The notes beneath the pieces are model-generated. The model saw nothing but the letters and a program-made list of their open reading frames with translations, was not told the DNA's origin and did not search any database. From Clostridia bacterium (GTDB lineage Bacteria > Bacillota > Clostridia > TANB77 > CAG-508): 41,658 bases of DNA. The position numbers and the translations under genes were made by a program. This document shows, one piece after another, positions 8,949-18,288 of this stretch. Positions within the stretch are counted from its first letter, which is position 1; each line of letters opens with the position of its first letter. The stretch lies in the NCBI GenBank assembly GCA_017936925.1, contig JAGBEP010000023.1, positions 1 to 41,658 on the forward strand, written 5' to 3'.

Positions 8949-11084
8949 CTATTCTTCTACTTTTGTTTCATCTTCTTCTTTGTTTTCTTCTGCAAATCTC
9001 ATTGTTAGATTTATTCTTCCTTGATCATCTATATCAGTTACTTTAACCATTACCTCTTGGTCTACTTTTAAGAAGTCTTCTACTTTTTCTACTTTTTCTT
9101 TTGTTATTTTTGATTTATGAACTAATCCTTCTTTTCCACCACCAACTGAAACAAATGCTCCAAATGTCATTATTTTTGTAACTTTTCCTTTATAGATTTC
9201 ACCTACAACTATTTCTCTAGCTATTTCCTCTATCATTTCTAGAGCTTTAGGTCCATTGCTTTCTGGAGTAGAATAAATAAATACTGTTCCATCTTCTTCT
9301 ATGTCTATTTTTACTCCTGTTTCATCTATAATTTTATTTATCATTTTTCCACCAGGTCCAATTACATCTTTTATTTTGTCTACATTTATTTTTGTATTAA
9401 TAATATGTGGTGCATATTTTGAAATTTCTTTTCTAGGTTCTGAAATTACTGGTGCCATTACATCTTCTAATATATGTTTTCTAGCAATTCTAGTTCTTTC
9501 AAATGCTTCAGCTATTATGTCATATGATAGACCATCTACCTTGATGTCAACTTGTATTGCCGTTATTCCTTTTTCTGTTCCACCAACTTTAAAATCCATA
9601 TCTCCAAAGAAATCTTCTATTCCTTGGATGTCTGTTAGCATTACATAATTTTTGTCATCATTTGGATCGGTGATTAAACCTGTAGATATACCTGCTACTG
9701 GTCTTTTAATAGGAACTCCTGCTGCCATTAAAGCTAAAGTACTTCCACAAATACTAGCTTGTGATGTAGAGCCATTTGAAGATAATACTTCTGATACACA
9801 TCTAATTGCGTATGGGAATTCTTCTTTTGAAGGTAGTACTGGAACTAATGCTTTTTCTGCTAATGCTCCGTGTCCTACTTCTCTTCTACCTGGCCCACGA
9901 GATGTTCTAGCTTCTCCAACGCTATATGGTGGAAAGTTATATTGATGCATATATCTTTTTGATTCTTCTTCATCTATACCATCTAGCATTTGTTCTTCAC
10001 TAATCATTCCTAGTGTTGCTACTGTTAATACTTGAGTTTGTCCTCTTGTAAACATACCACTTCCATGTACTCTAGGCAAAAGGTCTATTTCACAAGATAA
10101 AGGTCTTATTTCGTCTAGTGCTCTACCGTCAACCCTTTTATGTTCATCAAATATTAGACTTCTTACTGTTTTCTTTTCTAATTTATATAAAACTTCTCCA
10201 ATTTCTTGTGAATGTTCAGTAACAAATTCTTCACCATGTTTTTCTGTCAAAAATACTTTAACATCTTCTGCTAGGGCATCCATTCTATTATCTATTACAG
10301 TTTTGTCTTTGTCTTGAACATCATTTTTCATTCTTTCACTAAATTCTTTAGCAACTTCTTCATATAATTCTTCATTGACTGCAAATGATTTGTATTCAAA
10401 TTTTGGTTTCCCAATTTCATCTTTCATTTTTTGAATAAATTCGCACATTTTTTTAATTTCTACATGTGCTACTTTTATAGCTTCAAGCATAACATCATCT
10501 GGGACTTCATTTGCTCCAGCTTCAATCATAGCTATTTTATCAATTGTTCCTGCAACTGTTAGAGTTAAATCTGATTTTTCTCTTTGTTCTACTGTTGGAT
10601 TTATTATTATCTCTCCATCTACTAGTCCTACGTTAACTGCTGCTGTAGGTCCTCCAAATGGGATATCTGATATTGATAATGCTGCTGATGCACCTATCAT
10701 AGCAGCAACTTCAGGTGAATTGTCTTGTTCTACAGACATTACAGTTGCTACAACACAAACATCATTTCTAAAATCTTTAGGAAATAATGGTCTTAATGGT
10801 CTGTCAATCGCTCTTGATGTTAGTATAGCCTTATCTCCTGGTTTTCCTTCTCTTTTTGTATATCCTCCTGGGATTTTTCCCACTGAATATAATTTTTCCT
10901 CAAAATCAACTGATAATGGAAAAAAGTCTATTCCTTCTTTTGGCTCTTTAGAAGCTACTACATTTACTAATACTACTGTTTCACCATATCTTACTAGTAC
11001 ACTTCCATTGGCTAAGCCTGCCATTTTGCCAGTTTCAAAAGATAATTTTCTTCCGGCAAGTTCTGTTTCATAAACCTTAAACAT
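8949..11084 (-). CDS. pnp: Polyribonucleotide nucleotidyltransferase (711 aa)
   Basis: PNPase is the phosphorolytic 3'-to-5' exoribonuclease of the RNA degradosome. Two RNase PH-like core domains are visible: one near residues 10-230 (RAIDRPLRPLFP) and one near 310-545 (HGSGMFTRGQTQ, GPGRREVGHGALAEKAL, MDFKVGGTEKGITAIQVD). A KH domain with GPGGKMINK follows, then an S1 domain (GEIYKGKVTKIMTFGAFV) and a short acidic tail. The length is standard. It follows rpsO in the usual order, separated by a terminator and a large hairpin (11107-11182). Confidence 0.97.
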   Translation of the reverse strand: MFKVYETELAGRKLSFETGKMAGLANGSVLVRYGETVVLVNVVASKEPKEGIDFFPLSVDFEEKLYSVGKIPGGYTKREGKPGDKAILTSRAIDRPLRPLFPKDFRNDVCVVATVMSVEQDNSPEVAAMIGASAALSISDIPFGGPTAAVNVGLVDGEIIINPTVEQREKSDLTLTVAGTIDKIAMIEAGANEVPDDVMLEAIKVAHVEIKKMCEFIQKMKDEIGKPKFEYKSFAVNEELYEEVAKEFSERMKNDVQDKDKTVIDNRMDALAEDVKVFLTEKHGEEFVTEHSQEIGEVLYKLEKKTVRSLIFDEHKRVDGRALDEIRPLSCEIDLLPRVHGSGMFTRGQTQVLTVATLGMISEEQMLDGIDEEESKRYMHQYNFPPYSVGEARTSRGPGRREVGHGALAEKALVPVLPSKEEFPYAIRCVSEVLSSNGSTSQASICGSTLALMAAGVPIKRPVAGISTGLITDPNDDKNYVMLTDIQGIEDFFGDMDFKVGGTEKGITAIQVDIKVDGLSYDIIAEAFERTRIARKHILEDVMAPVISEPRKEISKYAPHIINTKINVDKIKDVIGPGGKMINKIIDETGVKIDIEEDGTVFIYSTPESNGPKALEMIEEIAREIVVGEIYKGKVTKIMTFGAFVSVGGGKEGLVHKSKITKEKVEKVEDFLKVDQEVMVKVTDIDDQGRINLTMRFAEENKEEDETKVEE

Positions 11085-11106
11085 ATTTTCCTCCTATTAT
11101 TTTTTT

Positions 11107-11182
11107 GCCGAAGGATGTTAGAAATCAGATTTAAAAATACATTTTAGTATATTCTTAAATCTAACGTCTATCATCTTTCGGC
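11107..11182 (-). promoter_or_regulatory. Long hairpin in the rpsO-pnp intergenic region, candidate RNase III/PNPase control element
   Basis: An imperfect long stem: GCCGAAGGATGTTAGA (11107-11122) pairs with 11167-11182, and an inner arm pairs AGATTTAA (11127-11134) with TTAAATCT (11155-11162). Towards pnp the stem is followed by an A run, so on the coding strand it is not a terminator. In E. coli a hairpin at this same place is cut by RNase III and mediates PNPase autocontrol. The analogy is inferred from position and shape only. Confidence 0.6.
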
Positions 11183-11213
11183 TTTTTGCATGTGTTTTAT
11201 TTAAATTTAGTAA

Positions 11214-11250
11214 TATAAAAAATAGCGTAGCTCATAGCTACGCTGTTTTT
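11214..11250 (-). terminator. Terminator directly after rpsO
   Basis: AGCGTAGCT (11224-11232) pairs with AGCTACGCT (11236-11244) across a 3-base loop. On the minus strand it is followed by ATTTTTTATATT. It separates most rpsO transcription from pnp. Confidence 0.85.
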
Positions 11251-11513
11251 TATTTTCTTAAAGATAACTTTTGAGCTATATCTCTGTATCTTTGTACATC
11301 TTTTTTTGCTAAATAGTTAAGTAAATTTCTTCTTTTACCAACCATTTTTAAAAGTCCTCTTCTAGAATGGTTATCTTTTGGATGAACTTTTAAGTGTTCT
11401 GTTAGTTCAGCAATTCTTTCTGTTAAAAGAGCGATTTGAACTTCTGGAGAACCAGTATCGTTTTCTTCTCTTTTATAAGTGTTAATAATTTCTTGTTTTC
11501 TTTCTTTAGTCAT
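11250..11513 (-). CDS. rpsO: 30S ribosomal protein S15 (87 aa)
   Basis: S15 binds the central domain of 16S rRNA early in small-subunit assembly. The protein matches S15 closely: [48 protein letters not shown]. The length (87-89 aa expected) is normal. The start is preceded by AGGAGGT. It has its own promoter (11607-11635) and terminator and lies upstream of pnp as in most bacteria. Confidence 0.98.
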   Translation of the reverse strand: MTKERKQEIINTYKREENDTGSPEVQIALLTERIAELTEHLKVHPKDNHSRRGLLKMVGKRRNLLNYLAKKDVQRYRDIAQKLSLRK

Positions 11514-11516
11514 AAT

Positions 11517-11606
11517 AGCACTACCTCCTTATTTTAATATTTGCCTATTACTGAGTATGAGTAGGTTTTCCTCAAAACTAAGTAATGGTAATTTACATGC
11601 ATTACT
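11517..11606 (-). promoter_or_regulatory. rpsO mRNA leader, possible S15 autoregulatory structure
   Basis: The roughly 90-base leader contains a GTAATG/CATTAC stem just after the promoter and a second possible stem, CCTA...TAGG, before the ribosome-binding site. S15 represses its own translation through leader RNAs in several bacteria. Whether this is one of those structures cannot be told from a single sequence. Confidence 0.35.
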
Positions 11607-11635
11607 ATTTTACTATATTTTTCTACCAAATGCAA
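11607..11635 (-). promoter_or_regulatory. rpsO: Sigma-A promoter of rpsO
   Basis: On the minus strand, TTGCAT (11630-11635), 17 bases, then TAAAAT (11607-11612). Transcription would begin about 95 bases ahead of the rpsO start. Confidence 0.7.
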
Positions 11636-11694
11636 GTATTTCCTTTTAAATACTTAGCATAATAATTTTTATTGATATTAGCTATTTCCGACTT

Positions 11695-11722
11695 TAAAAA
11701 AGCACCTTGGTTGGTGCCTTCT
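11695..11722 (-). terminator. Terminator of the 47-residue gene
   Basis: On the minus strand, GGCACC, AACCAA loop, GGTGCT and then TTTTTT (stem halves at 11702-11706 and 11713-11717). It lies about 40 bases after the small gene's stop. Confidence 0.75.
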
Positions 11723-11759
11723 TTTTTTATTTTATAATTTCATTCTAATTATAAATTTC

Positions 11760-11903
11760 TTATTTTTCTTTGTTTTTCGTTATTTCATTTAGTTTGTTAG
11801 CTTTTTCCTTTTGTTTATCTAGTGGCAACCATGCAAATTCTGAACACACTTCTTCTCCATATATTGTTGTGTTATCTTTTTTTCTTTTATTCTCTTTCCT
11901 CAT
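11760..11903 (-). CDS. Small hydrophilic protein (47 aa), unknown
   Basis: An ATG at 11901-11903 with AAAGGAG seven bases upstream opens a 47-codon frame ending TAA at 11760-11762. The frame has its own terminator and a possible TATAAT at 11946-11951. The product starts MRKENKRKKDNTTIYGEE, has a less basic middle (VCSEFAWLPLDKQKEKAN) and ends Lys-rich. No membrane helix and only one Cys. I do not recognise it. The ribosome-binding site, terminator and codon use make it a likely real gene. Confidence 0.6.
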   Translation of the reverse strand: MRKENKRKKDNTTIYGEEVCSEFAWLPLDKQKEKANKLNEITKNKEK

Positions 11904-11945
11904 ATTTTTTCTCCTTTTAATAATATTATTTTCTCTATTTAATTT

Positions 11946-11951
11946 ATTATA
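11946..11951 (-). promoter_or_regulatory. Possible -10 box of the 47-residue gene
   Basis: A perfect TATAAT on the minus strand, 43 bases before the ATG. No good -35 box is visible upstream, so this is tentative. Confidence 0.35.
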
Positions 11952-12023
11952 CAGTTTATTTTGCTTGTATATTTTTTTGAAATATATTATTATTTATATA
12001 TTAGTACAAAAGGGGATTTTATA

Positions 12024-12845
12024 ATGGATTATTATGAAATTTTAGAAGTTTCTAAAACAGCAACAGAAAAAGAAATAAAACAATCTTACAAAAAACTAGT
12101 TAAAAGGTATCATCCTGATGTTTTCGAAGGAGATAAATCTACTGCTAATCAAAAGATTCAGGAATTAAATGAGGCATATGAAACTTTATCAAATCCTGAT
12201 TTAAGAAAAGCTTATGATGAGACTTTATCTTCTATAAACGAAACAGATTTTGATTTTTCATCTATTGTAAATACTACTTCTGACATAAAAGCAGAACAAT
12301 CTCCAAAGCAAAAATATGAGGATTTATATAGATATGACTACTATAGAAAATATACTACCAATTATTATGGTGTATCTAGAGATGATTTAAAATCAGCTCG
12401 AGAAAAGGATTATGCTTCCAAATTAAAAGATTCTGAAAATCAAATTTCTTCATCTTCTCGTTTTAAATGGATTTGTGTAGTTGGTATTTCCTCAATATTT
12501 TTCTTATTGGTTCTAATGTTTTTGTTGTCTTACTTAAAATCAGCACTTGATGACGTGCCAAGTACTGCGATACAAACTTTGACGCCTTCTTTGCCTTCTA
12601 TTAATTTTGGTATGAGTTTTTCAGAAGTTGAAGAACTGCTTGGAGCTCCTGATTTTGTAGATGAAAAAAGTGATAAAACTTATATTTATTGGGGAACATC
12701 TTATATTATTTTTAATAATAATGAAAAAGTTATTGGTTGGCATAATAATGGTGATTTATTTTACACAGAAACGGTTGATGGTGAAGATTTTACAGAATTG
12801 CAAGAATTTTATAATGCAATCGAACAACAACTTTATGAATTTTAA
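12024..12845 (+). CDS. J-domain protein with one membrane helix (273 aa)
   Basis: The N-terminal J domain (about residues 1-65) contains MDYYEILEVSKTATEKEIKQ, the invariant HPD loop (KRYHPDVFEG) and NEAYETLSNPDLRKAYDE. J domains stimulate Hsp70 (DnaK) ATPase. There is no Gly/Phe region or zinc-finger domain, so this is not DnaJ itself but a class III co-chaperone. A hydrophobic helix at about residues 149-170 (WICVVGISSIFFLLVLMFLL) anchors it, and the C-terminal 85 residues resemble a small SmpA/BamE-like repeat (FGMSFSEVEELLGAPDFV). The chosen ATG follows AAAGGGG. An upstream in-frame extension lacks a ribosome-binding site. It is convergent with clpX. Confidence 0.85.
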   Translation: MDYYEILEVSKTATEKEIKQSYKKLVKRYHPDVFEGDKSTANQKIQELNEAYETLSNPDLRKAYDETLSSINETDFDFSSIVNTTSDIKAEQSPKQKYEDLYRYDYYRKYTTNYYGVSRDDLKSAREKDYASKLKDSENQISSSSRFKWICVVGISSIFFLLVLMFLLSYLKSALDDVPSTAIQTLTPSLPSINFGMSFSEVEELLGAPDFVDEKSDKTYIYWGTSYIIFNNNEKVIGWHNNGDLFYTETVDGEDFTELQEFYNAIEQQLYEF

Positions 12846-12885
12846 AAAAATAAACCTATATAGTTTATATAGGTTTATTTTTATT
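12845..12885. terminator. Bidirectional terminator between the J-domain gene and clpX
   Basis: TAAACCTATATA (12851-12862) pairs with TATATAGGTTTA (12866-12877). It has A runs before it and T runs after it, so it serves both convergent genes. Confidence 0.85.
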
Positions 12886-14193
12886 TTATGCGCTTTCACT
12901 ATTTTTTTTGTGCATTTTTCTTTTATTTGTTTGTTTTGTAAGTGTTACAGGCTTTTTATTTTCATCAATTATTAATTCTGGTTTTTTATTTTCTAGTACT
13001 GTTTCTTTGGTTATGATACATTTTGCAATCTTTTTATTGCTAGGTATATCATACATTACGTCTCTCATAATTTCTTCAATAATTGATCTTAAACCTCTAG
13101 CCCCTGTTTTTCTTTCTATAGCTTTATCTACTATTACCTCTAAAGCTTCTTGTTCAAACTCTAGTTCAACCCCATCGATTTCTACTAGTTTTTTATATTG
13201 TTTTACTAATGCGTTTTTAGGTTTTGTTACAATTTCTATTAATGCTTCTCTAGTAAGTTCATCTAAAGTAGCTACTATTGGAAGTCTTCCTACAAATTCT
13301 GGTATCATTCCAAATTTTAATAAATCTTGTGGTAATATCTGTTTATAAATTTCTGATTGACTTACTTCTTTTTTAGATTCTACGCTTGTTCCAAAACCGA
13401 TTGTGTTTTTACCAGTTCTATCTTTTATTATTGTTTCTATTCCTTCAAAAGCACCTCCACAGATAAATAATATATTTTCTGTATTAATTTGTAAGAACTC
13501 TTGGTGTGGATGTTTTCTTCCTCCTTGTGGTGGAACAGAAGCTTTAGTTCCTTCAATTATTTTTAATAGTGCTTGTTGTACACCTTCTCCGCTAACATCC
13601 CTAGTTATTGAAGGATTTTCTGATTTTCTAGAAATTTTGTCAATTTCGTCAATATATATAATTCCTTTTTCTGCATTTTCTATATTGTAATCTGCTGCTT
13701 GTATTAATCTTAGTAATATATTTTCTACATCTTCACCTACATACCCAGCTTCTGTTAGGGTTGTAGCATCCGCAATTGCAAAAGGTACATTTAGTACTTT
13801 TGCAAGAGTTTGAGCTAATAATGTTTTTCCACATCCAGTTGGGCCTAATAGTAATATATTACTTTTTTGAATTTCAACATCATTTACTTTTTCTAAATTG
13901 TTTATTCTTTTATAGTGGTTGTATACTGCAACTGATAGCGTTTTTTTGGCATCTTCTTGACCAATTACGTATTCATCTAGAATTGTTTTTATTTCTTGTG
14001 GAGTTGGTATTTTTTCTTCTTCCACAACTTCAACTTCTTCATCTTCTTCATAAAACTCATCTTCGATTATTTCTTGACAAACGTTTATGCATTCGTCACA
14101 AATATATACGCCTGGACCTGCTATAATCTTTTTAACACTCTCTTGTGATTTTCCACAAAAAGAACATTTTACACTTCTTGTATTATTTGGCAT
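12886..14193 (-). CDS. clpX: ATP-dependent Clp protease ATP-binding subunit ClpX (435 aa)
   Basis: ClpX is the AAA+ unfoldase that feeds substrates to ClpP. The N-terminal zinc-binding domain shows Cys10/Cys13 and Cys32/Cys35. The AAA module has Walker [19 protein letters not shown], pore loop GYVGED, Walker [11 protein letters not shown], the RKHPHQEF loop, the IGF loop (NTIGFGTS, needed to dock on ClpP) and sensor 2 GARGLR. The length is slightly above the norm because of a Lys-rich tail. It lies 46 bases after clpP, so the two are probably one transcript. Confidence 0.97.
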   Translation of the reverse strand: MPNNTRSVKCSFCGKSQESVKKIIAGPGVYICDECINVCQEIIEDEFYEEDEEVEVVEEEKIPTPQEIKTILDEYVIGQEDAKKTLSVAVYNHYKRINNLEKVNDVEIQKSNILLLGPTGCGKTLLAQTLAKVLNVPFAIADATTLTEAGYVGEDVENILLRLIQAADYNIENAEKGIIYIDEIDKISRKSENPSITRDVSGEGVQQALLKIIEGTKASVPPQGGRKHPHQEFLQINTENILFICGGAFEGIETIIKDRTGKNTIGFGTSVESKKEVSQSEIYKQILPQDLLKFGMIPEFVGRLPIVATLDELTREALIEIVTKPKNALVKQYKKLVEIDGVELEFEQEALEVIVDKAIERKTGARGLRSIIEEIMRDVMYDIPSNKKIAKCIITKETVLENKKPELIIDENKKPVTLTKQTNKRKMHKKNSESA

Positions 14194-14239
14194 TTTCTCA
14201 CCTCTTTATTTTTGATTATCTTTTGAGTTTAAAAATAAA

Positions 14240-14836
14240 TTACATTCTCTTATCAAGGATTCCATCTATTAAGCCATATTCTAAAGCTTCTTGAGCTGTC
14301 ATATAATTATCTCTTTCTGTGTCTTGTTCAATTCTTTCTAGACTTTGTCCTGTTCTTTCACTTAATAATTTATTTAATTTTTCTCTTGTTCTAACCATGT
14401 GATCAGCATGTATTTTTATTTCAGTAGTTTGCCCTGAAAGTCCACCAGATATTAATGGTTGATGAATTAATATTTCTGCATTTGGTGTAGCAAATCTTTT
14501 TCCTTTTGCTCCTGAAGCCAAAAGCACAGCTCCCATACTAGCAGCCATACCAACACATATTGTTGATACAGGACATTTTATATAATTTATTGTATCTACT
14601 ATAGCCATTCCGTCTGTAATTGATCCTCCTGGGCTATTAATGTATAAAGATATTTCTTTATCTGGATCTTCTGATTCTAAGAATAAAAGTTGCGCTACTA
14701 CTAAACTAGCTGATGCACTATTTACGTCTTCTGATAAAAATATTATTCTATCTTTTAATAATCTTGAGAATATATCATATGATCTTTCTCCTTTACTTGT
14801 TTGTTCTATAACATATGGTACTAAACTATTTTCCAT
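14240..14836 (-). CDS. clpP: ATP-dependent Clp protease proteolytic subunit (198 aa)
   Basis: ClpP is the tetradecameric serine protease partner of ClpX. The catalytic triad is visible: Ser100 in GMAASMGAV, His125 in ILIHQPL and Asp176 in ERDNYM. The oxyanion-loop glycines (SPGGS) are also present. The length is standard. It is preceded by the tig terminator and about 200 bases of intergenic DNA, in which TTGACT (minus strand, 14900-14905) could be a -35 box although its -10 is poor (TATTTA). No clear CtsR operator was found. Confidence 0.97.
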   Translation of the reverse strand: MENSLVPYVIEQTSKGERSYDIFSRLLKDRIIFLSEDVNSASASLVVAQLLFLESEDPDKEISLYINSPGGSITDGMAIVDTINYIKCPVSTICVGMAASMGAVLLASGAKGKRFATPNAEILIHQPLISGGLSGQTTEIKIHADHMVRTREKLNKLLSERTGQSLERIEQDTERDNYMTAQEALEYGLIDGILDKRM

Positions 14837-15009
14837 CTATTTTCACTTTCCTTTCTTTGCATAAATCGCTTTATATTAAATATCATATAGCACTTTAAAA
14901 GTCAATTATTTTAACTATCTTTTGAACGTCATATTTCGACTTTTTTATTGTGTTTTTCTTGTTTTAAGTGCTTTTAACTTGTATTTTATTTACTTTTTTG
15001 CTTTTATAA

Positions 15010-15056
15010 TAAAAATAAACCTTTCTTGTTACACTTTTCAAGAAAGGTTGTTTTTA
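15010..15056 (-). terminator. Terminator after tig
   Basis: AACCTTTCTTG (15018-15028) pairs with CAAGAAAGGTT (15039-15049) and is followed on the minus strand by TTATTTTTATT. It partly insulates tig from clpP. Confidence 0.85.
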
Positions 15057-15064
15057 ATTAAATT

Positions 15065-16348
15065 TTATTTCTTTTTAGCATTATCTAAAATAAACTTAAC
15101 TGTTTTTTCAGATTCTATACTTGAAGAAACATATTTTTTGAATTCTTCGTTTTGTTTTAGTTCATCTTCTGGTCTTCCATATGTTTTAGCTAGTTCTGAA
15201 ATTTTTTCGTTTAGTTCTTCTTCTGTTACTTCTATTTTTGCATCTTTGCAAACAGCTTCTAGAACTAATCTTGTTTTAACAGAAACTTCAGCTTGTGGTT
15301 TCATTTCTTCTCTGAAAGCTTCTTTAGTTTTATTCATCATTTTTAGGTACTGATCTAAACTAATACCTTGATAAGCTAATCTATTATCTAAGTCTTGTGC
15401 CATTGCATCTATTTCGTTTTCAATCATTCCTGATGGAATTTCAACTTTTGCATTTTCACAAACTGTTTCAATCGCTTTATCTTCCATTTCGTGTTCAGCT
15501 TTATGAGCATTTTGTTCTTCTAGTTTTTTCTTAATATCTGCTTTTAATTCAGCTATTGTATCAAATTCACTAACATCTTTAGCAAATTCATCGTCCATTT
15601 CAGGTAACTCTTTTGCTTTTATTTCATGTAATTTAACTTTGAATACTGCAGCTTTTCCGGCTAAATCTTTAGAAAAATATTCTTCTGGGAATGTAACATT
15701 TATATCTTTTTCTTCGTCTAATTTCATTCCAACTACTTGATCTTCAAATCCTTCAATAAAGCTGTGGCTTCCTAATTCTAATTCATGTTTTTCTGCTTTT
15801 CCACCTTCGAAAGGAACTCCATCTACTGATCCTTCAAAATCTATAACTGCTATATCGCCTTCTTTAGCAGCTCTATCTTCTACAGTTATTACTCTAGCAT
15901 TTTTTTCAGCCATATGAGATAGTTCATGATCAACATCTTTATCTTCTACTTTATATTCTACTTTTTTAATTTCAATTCCTTTATATTTTCCAAGTTCAAC
16001 TTCTGGTTTAGTTTGTACTATTGCTGTAAATATTAATTCTTTTCCTTTTTCCATTTGAACTATATCGATATCTGGTTTTGAAACAACATCTAAATTGTTT
16101 TCTTTTATTTCTTTGTCATATATTGCTGGAACAACTTCATTAAATGCATCTTCATAAAACATTTCAACTCCATAGTGTCTTTCTGCAATATTCATTGGAA
16201 CTTTTCCTTTTCTAAATCCTGGTACACTAAAATATTTAGCATTTTTCTTAAATACTGTAGCAATTCCATCTTCAAAGATTTTGCTATCTATCGTAAATTC
16301 AAGTTTTAGCTCGTTATTGTTTTCTGTTTTTTCTATTTTGATACTCAT
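15065..16348 (-). CDS. tig: Trigger factor (427 aa)
   Basis: Trigger factor is the ribosome-bound chaperone and peptidyl-prolyl isomerase acting on nascent chains. The N-terminal domain carries the ribosome-docking signature (SVPGFRKGKVP at about residues 41-51), the middle FKBP-type domain contains GDIAVIDFEGSVDG, and the C-terminal helical arms end Lys-rich. The length is typical. The tig-clpP-clpX order is the classic one. It has its own strong promoter (16384-16411) and a GGAGG site. Confidence 0.97.
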   Translation of the reverse strand: MSIKIEKTENNNELKLEFTIDSKIFEDGIATVFKKNAKYFSVPGFRKGKVPMNIAERHYGVEMFYEDAFNEVVPAIYDKEIKENNLDVVSKPDIDIVQMEKGKELIFTAIVQTKPEVELGKYKGIEIKKVEYKVEDKDVDHELSHMAEKNARVITVEDRAAKEGDIAVIDFEGSVDGVPFEGGKAEKHELELGSHSFIEGFEDQVVGMKLDEEKDINVTFPEEYFSKDLAGKAAVFKVKLHEIKAKELPEMDDEFAKDVSEFDTIAELKADIKKKLEEQNAHKAEHEMEDKAIETVCENAKVEIPSGMIENEIDAMAQDLDNRLAYQGISLDQYLKMMNKTKEAFREEMKPQAEVSVKTRLVLEAVCKDAKIEVTEEELNEKISELAKTYGRPEDELKQNEEFKKYVSSSIESEKTVKFILDNAKKK

Positions 16349-16383
16349 TTTAATTCCTCCATTTATTTTTTAATAGCTTTTTT

Positions 16384-16411
16384 ATTATAACATATAATTC
16401 AATAATTGCAA
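16384..16411 (-). promoter_or_regulatory. tig: Sigma-A promoter of tig
   Basis: On the minus strand, TTGCAA (16406-16411), 16 bases ending in TGT, then TATAAT (16384-16389). This is an extended -10 promoter about 35 bases ahead of the start codon. Confidence 0.8.
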
Positions 16412-16457
16412 GCTTTTTACCGTTATTTTATAACTTTACCTTGGTTTGCTCTTATGA

Positions 16458-17309
16458 TTATTCTTGTAAAGTTTTTTTCTTTTTTTCTAAAATTTCTTGT
16501 TTTAGCTTTGGAATAAAGTTAAGTATAAAACTTCCTTTTCCTCTTCGCTTTATGTAAATATATCCTAATATTGAAAATACTGTTGCCCCTATAAAGTTTA
16601 CTATTAAATCTTTCATAGTATCATGTATTCCAATATCTAAAGTTCCATTTGGTATTATTATCTCTGTTTTTTCGCCATTTACTTCGCCTTTTATAATTGT
16701 TTCTTGAATATTTTTTACTACTACTGCTTTATTTTCTTTTTGTTCATTTAGTTCAACAGATGATATAGTTGTGACTATTCTATCTTTTTGCATATCTGTT
16801 TTAGTAAGTACATCTGCCCCATATTCAAAAAATTCCCACATTACTCCAACAGTCATAGAAAAGCAAAATGCTACTATTGCTACAAATACTGGAGACATTT
16901 GTATTGCGAAAAGATTTCTCTCATTTAATATATCAATAAGTGAAAATCCTATTCCTGCCATTATAAATCCATTTATAGTATGTAAAATTGTATCCCAATA
17001 TGGAATAGTGCCATAAAAATTTTGTATTTCTCCTAATATTTCAGCTGCATATATAAAAAGTATAATAATACTTTCGAGCATTTTTGGTAACTCTATATTT
17101 AATTTTCTGTCGACAATAATTGGTATTGCTAGTAAAAATAGTGTTAGTATGCATACAAAAACAGATTCCCAGCTTTTGTGAACAATTTGAATTATTAATG
17201 TGATTATTACTAATGTTCTTACAATAATATAAATTGATAAATCTCTAGCTTTATGTTCCTCTTTGTTTATAATCACTTTTTGGTTTTTTTCTTGTTTTAT
17301 TTTTTTCAT
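16458..17309 (-). CDS. YjdF-like (DUF2238-type) multi-pass membrane protein (283 aa)
   Basis: About five hydrophobic helices lie in the first 165 residues. The segment WDTILHTINGFIMAGIGFSLIDIL followed by a helix ending VGVMWEFFEYGADVL matches the Asp/His plus WE-x-FE pattern of the DUF2238/YjdF membrane family, whose function is unknown. An insertion of about 55 polar residues follows (about 175-230), then another helix and a basic tail ending in Lys repeats. It lies 78 bases after tsf, beyond the tsf terminator, and no promoter is visible in the gap. Expression may therefore depend on readthrough from rpsB-tsf. Confidence 0.7.
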   Translation of the reverse strand: MKKIKQEKNQKVIINKEEHKARDLSIYIIVRTLVIITLIIQIVHKSWESVFVCILTLFLLAIPIIVDRKLNIELPKMLESIIILFIYAAEILGEIQNFYGTIPYWDTILHTINGFIMAGIGFSLIDILNERNLFAIQMSPVFVAIVAFCFSMTVGVMWEFFEYGADVLTKTDMQKDRIVTTISSVELNEQKENKAVVVKNIQETIIKGEVNGEKTEIIIPNGTLDIGIHDTMKDLIVNFIGATVFSILGYIYIKRRGKGSFILNFIPKLKQEILEKKKKTLQE

Positions 17310-17337
17310 AATTCACCTATAAAAAATTTATTAAAAC

Positions 17338-17382
17338 TAAAAAAGAGTAAATGAAGTATTTTCCATCTACTCTTTTGTTTTT
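17338..17382 (-). terminator. Terminator after tsf
   Basis: AAAAGAGTA (17341-17349) pairs with TACTCTTTT (17368-17376), with partial pairing inside. It is followed by a T-rich tract on the minus strand. Confidence 0.75.
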
Positions 17383-17387
17383 TCATG

Positions 17388-18263
17388 TTATTTTATTTGT
17401 TTCATAACTTCTTCAGCAAAGTTTTCTTCTTTTTTCTCGATTCCTTCACCTTTTTCAAGTCTAGCGTACTCTACTATTTTTCCGCCTTTGTCTTCTATTA
17501 CTTTTCCAACTTTAACACTTGGATCTTTAACAAATTCTTGTTCTAGTAGACAGATTTCCCCATAGAATTTTCCAATTCTTCCTTGTACCATTTTTTCAGC
17601 TATTTCAGCAGGTTTTCCTTCATTCATAGCTTGAACTTTAAGTATTTCCATTTCTTTTTCTACTTTATCAGCTGGTACATTTTCTCTAGATAAATATTCT
17701 GGTTTTGCTGCAGCTATTTGCATACATACATCTTTAGCTAGTTCTTGATTACCTTTTTCAAAGTTAACTAAAACCGCTATTTTACCATCTCCGTGAACAT
17801 AACTTTCAACTAATCCTTCTGATTCAAATCTTACGAATCTTCTTATTGACATGTTTTCACCGATAGTAGCTATTTTATTTGTTAATACTTCTTGTACAGT
17901 AGATTCTGTATTTAAGTATTTTTGACTTAATAATTCTTCAACATCTTTAGGATTTTTTTGAGCAACTTGTTTTGCTATATCATTAACAAAAGTTCTAAAT
18001 TCATCATTTTTTGCAACGAAATCTGTTTCAGCGTTAACTTCAACAGCACTTCCTACTTTTTTATCTTCAGAAACATATGTTGCAACTAATCCTTCTGCTG
18101 CAATTCTAGAAGATTTTTTAGCTGCTTTAGCTATTCCTCTTTCTCTTAATAATTCAGCTGCTTTTTCCATATCTCCTTCAGTTTCTGTTAAAACCTTTTT
18201 GCAGTCCATCATTCCAGCACCTGTTTTTTCTCTTAATTGTTTAACTAATTCCGCAGTAATCAT
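17388..18263 (-). CDS. tsf: Elongation factor Ts (291 aa)
   Basis: EF-Ts is the nucleotide exchange factor for EF-Tu. The N-terminal UBA-like domain (VKQLREKTGAGMMDCKKVL) and the core contact motif (EVNAETDFVAKNDEF, with the TDFV signature) are clear. The length is normal for Bacillota. It follows rpsB by 25 bases, the nearly universal pairing, and has an AAGGAGG site. Confidence 0.97.
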   Translation of the reverse strand: MITAELVKQLREKTGAGMMDCKKVLTETEGDMEKAAELLRERGIAKAAKKSSRIAAEGLVATYVSEDKKVGSAVEVNAETDFVAKNDEFRTFVNDIAKQVAQKNPKDVEELLSQKYLNTESTVQEVLTNKIATIGENMSIRRFVRFESEGLVESYVHGDGKIAVLVNFEKGNQELAKDVCMQIAAAKPEYLSRENVPADKVEKEMEILKVQAMNEGKPAEIAEKMVQGRIGKFYGEICLLEQEFVKDPSVKVGKVIEDKGGKIVEYARLEKGEGIEKKEENFAEEVMKQIK

Positions 18264-18288
18264 GTGAATATCCTCCTTAATTATTTAA

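Noticed and set aside
11770..12024. Plus-strand reading frame of 84 codons upstream of the J-domain gene
   Set aside because: Phe/Leu-rich shadow of the 47-residue minus-strand gene and the intergenic promoter region, with no ribosome-binding site.
14837..15064. CtsR operator ahead of clpP
   Set aside because: AAAGTCAA-like pieces occur but not the tandem GGTCAAA heptamers with 3-bp spacing.
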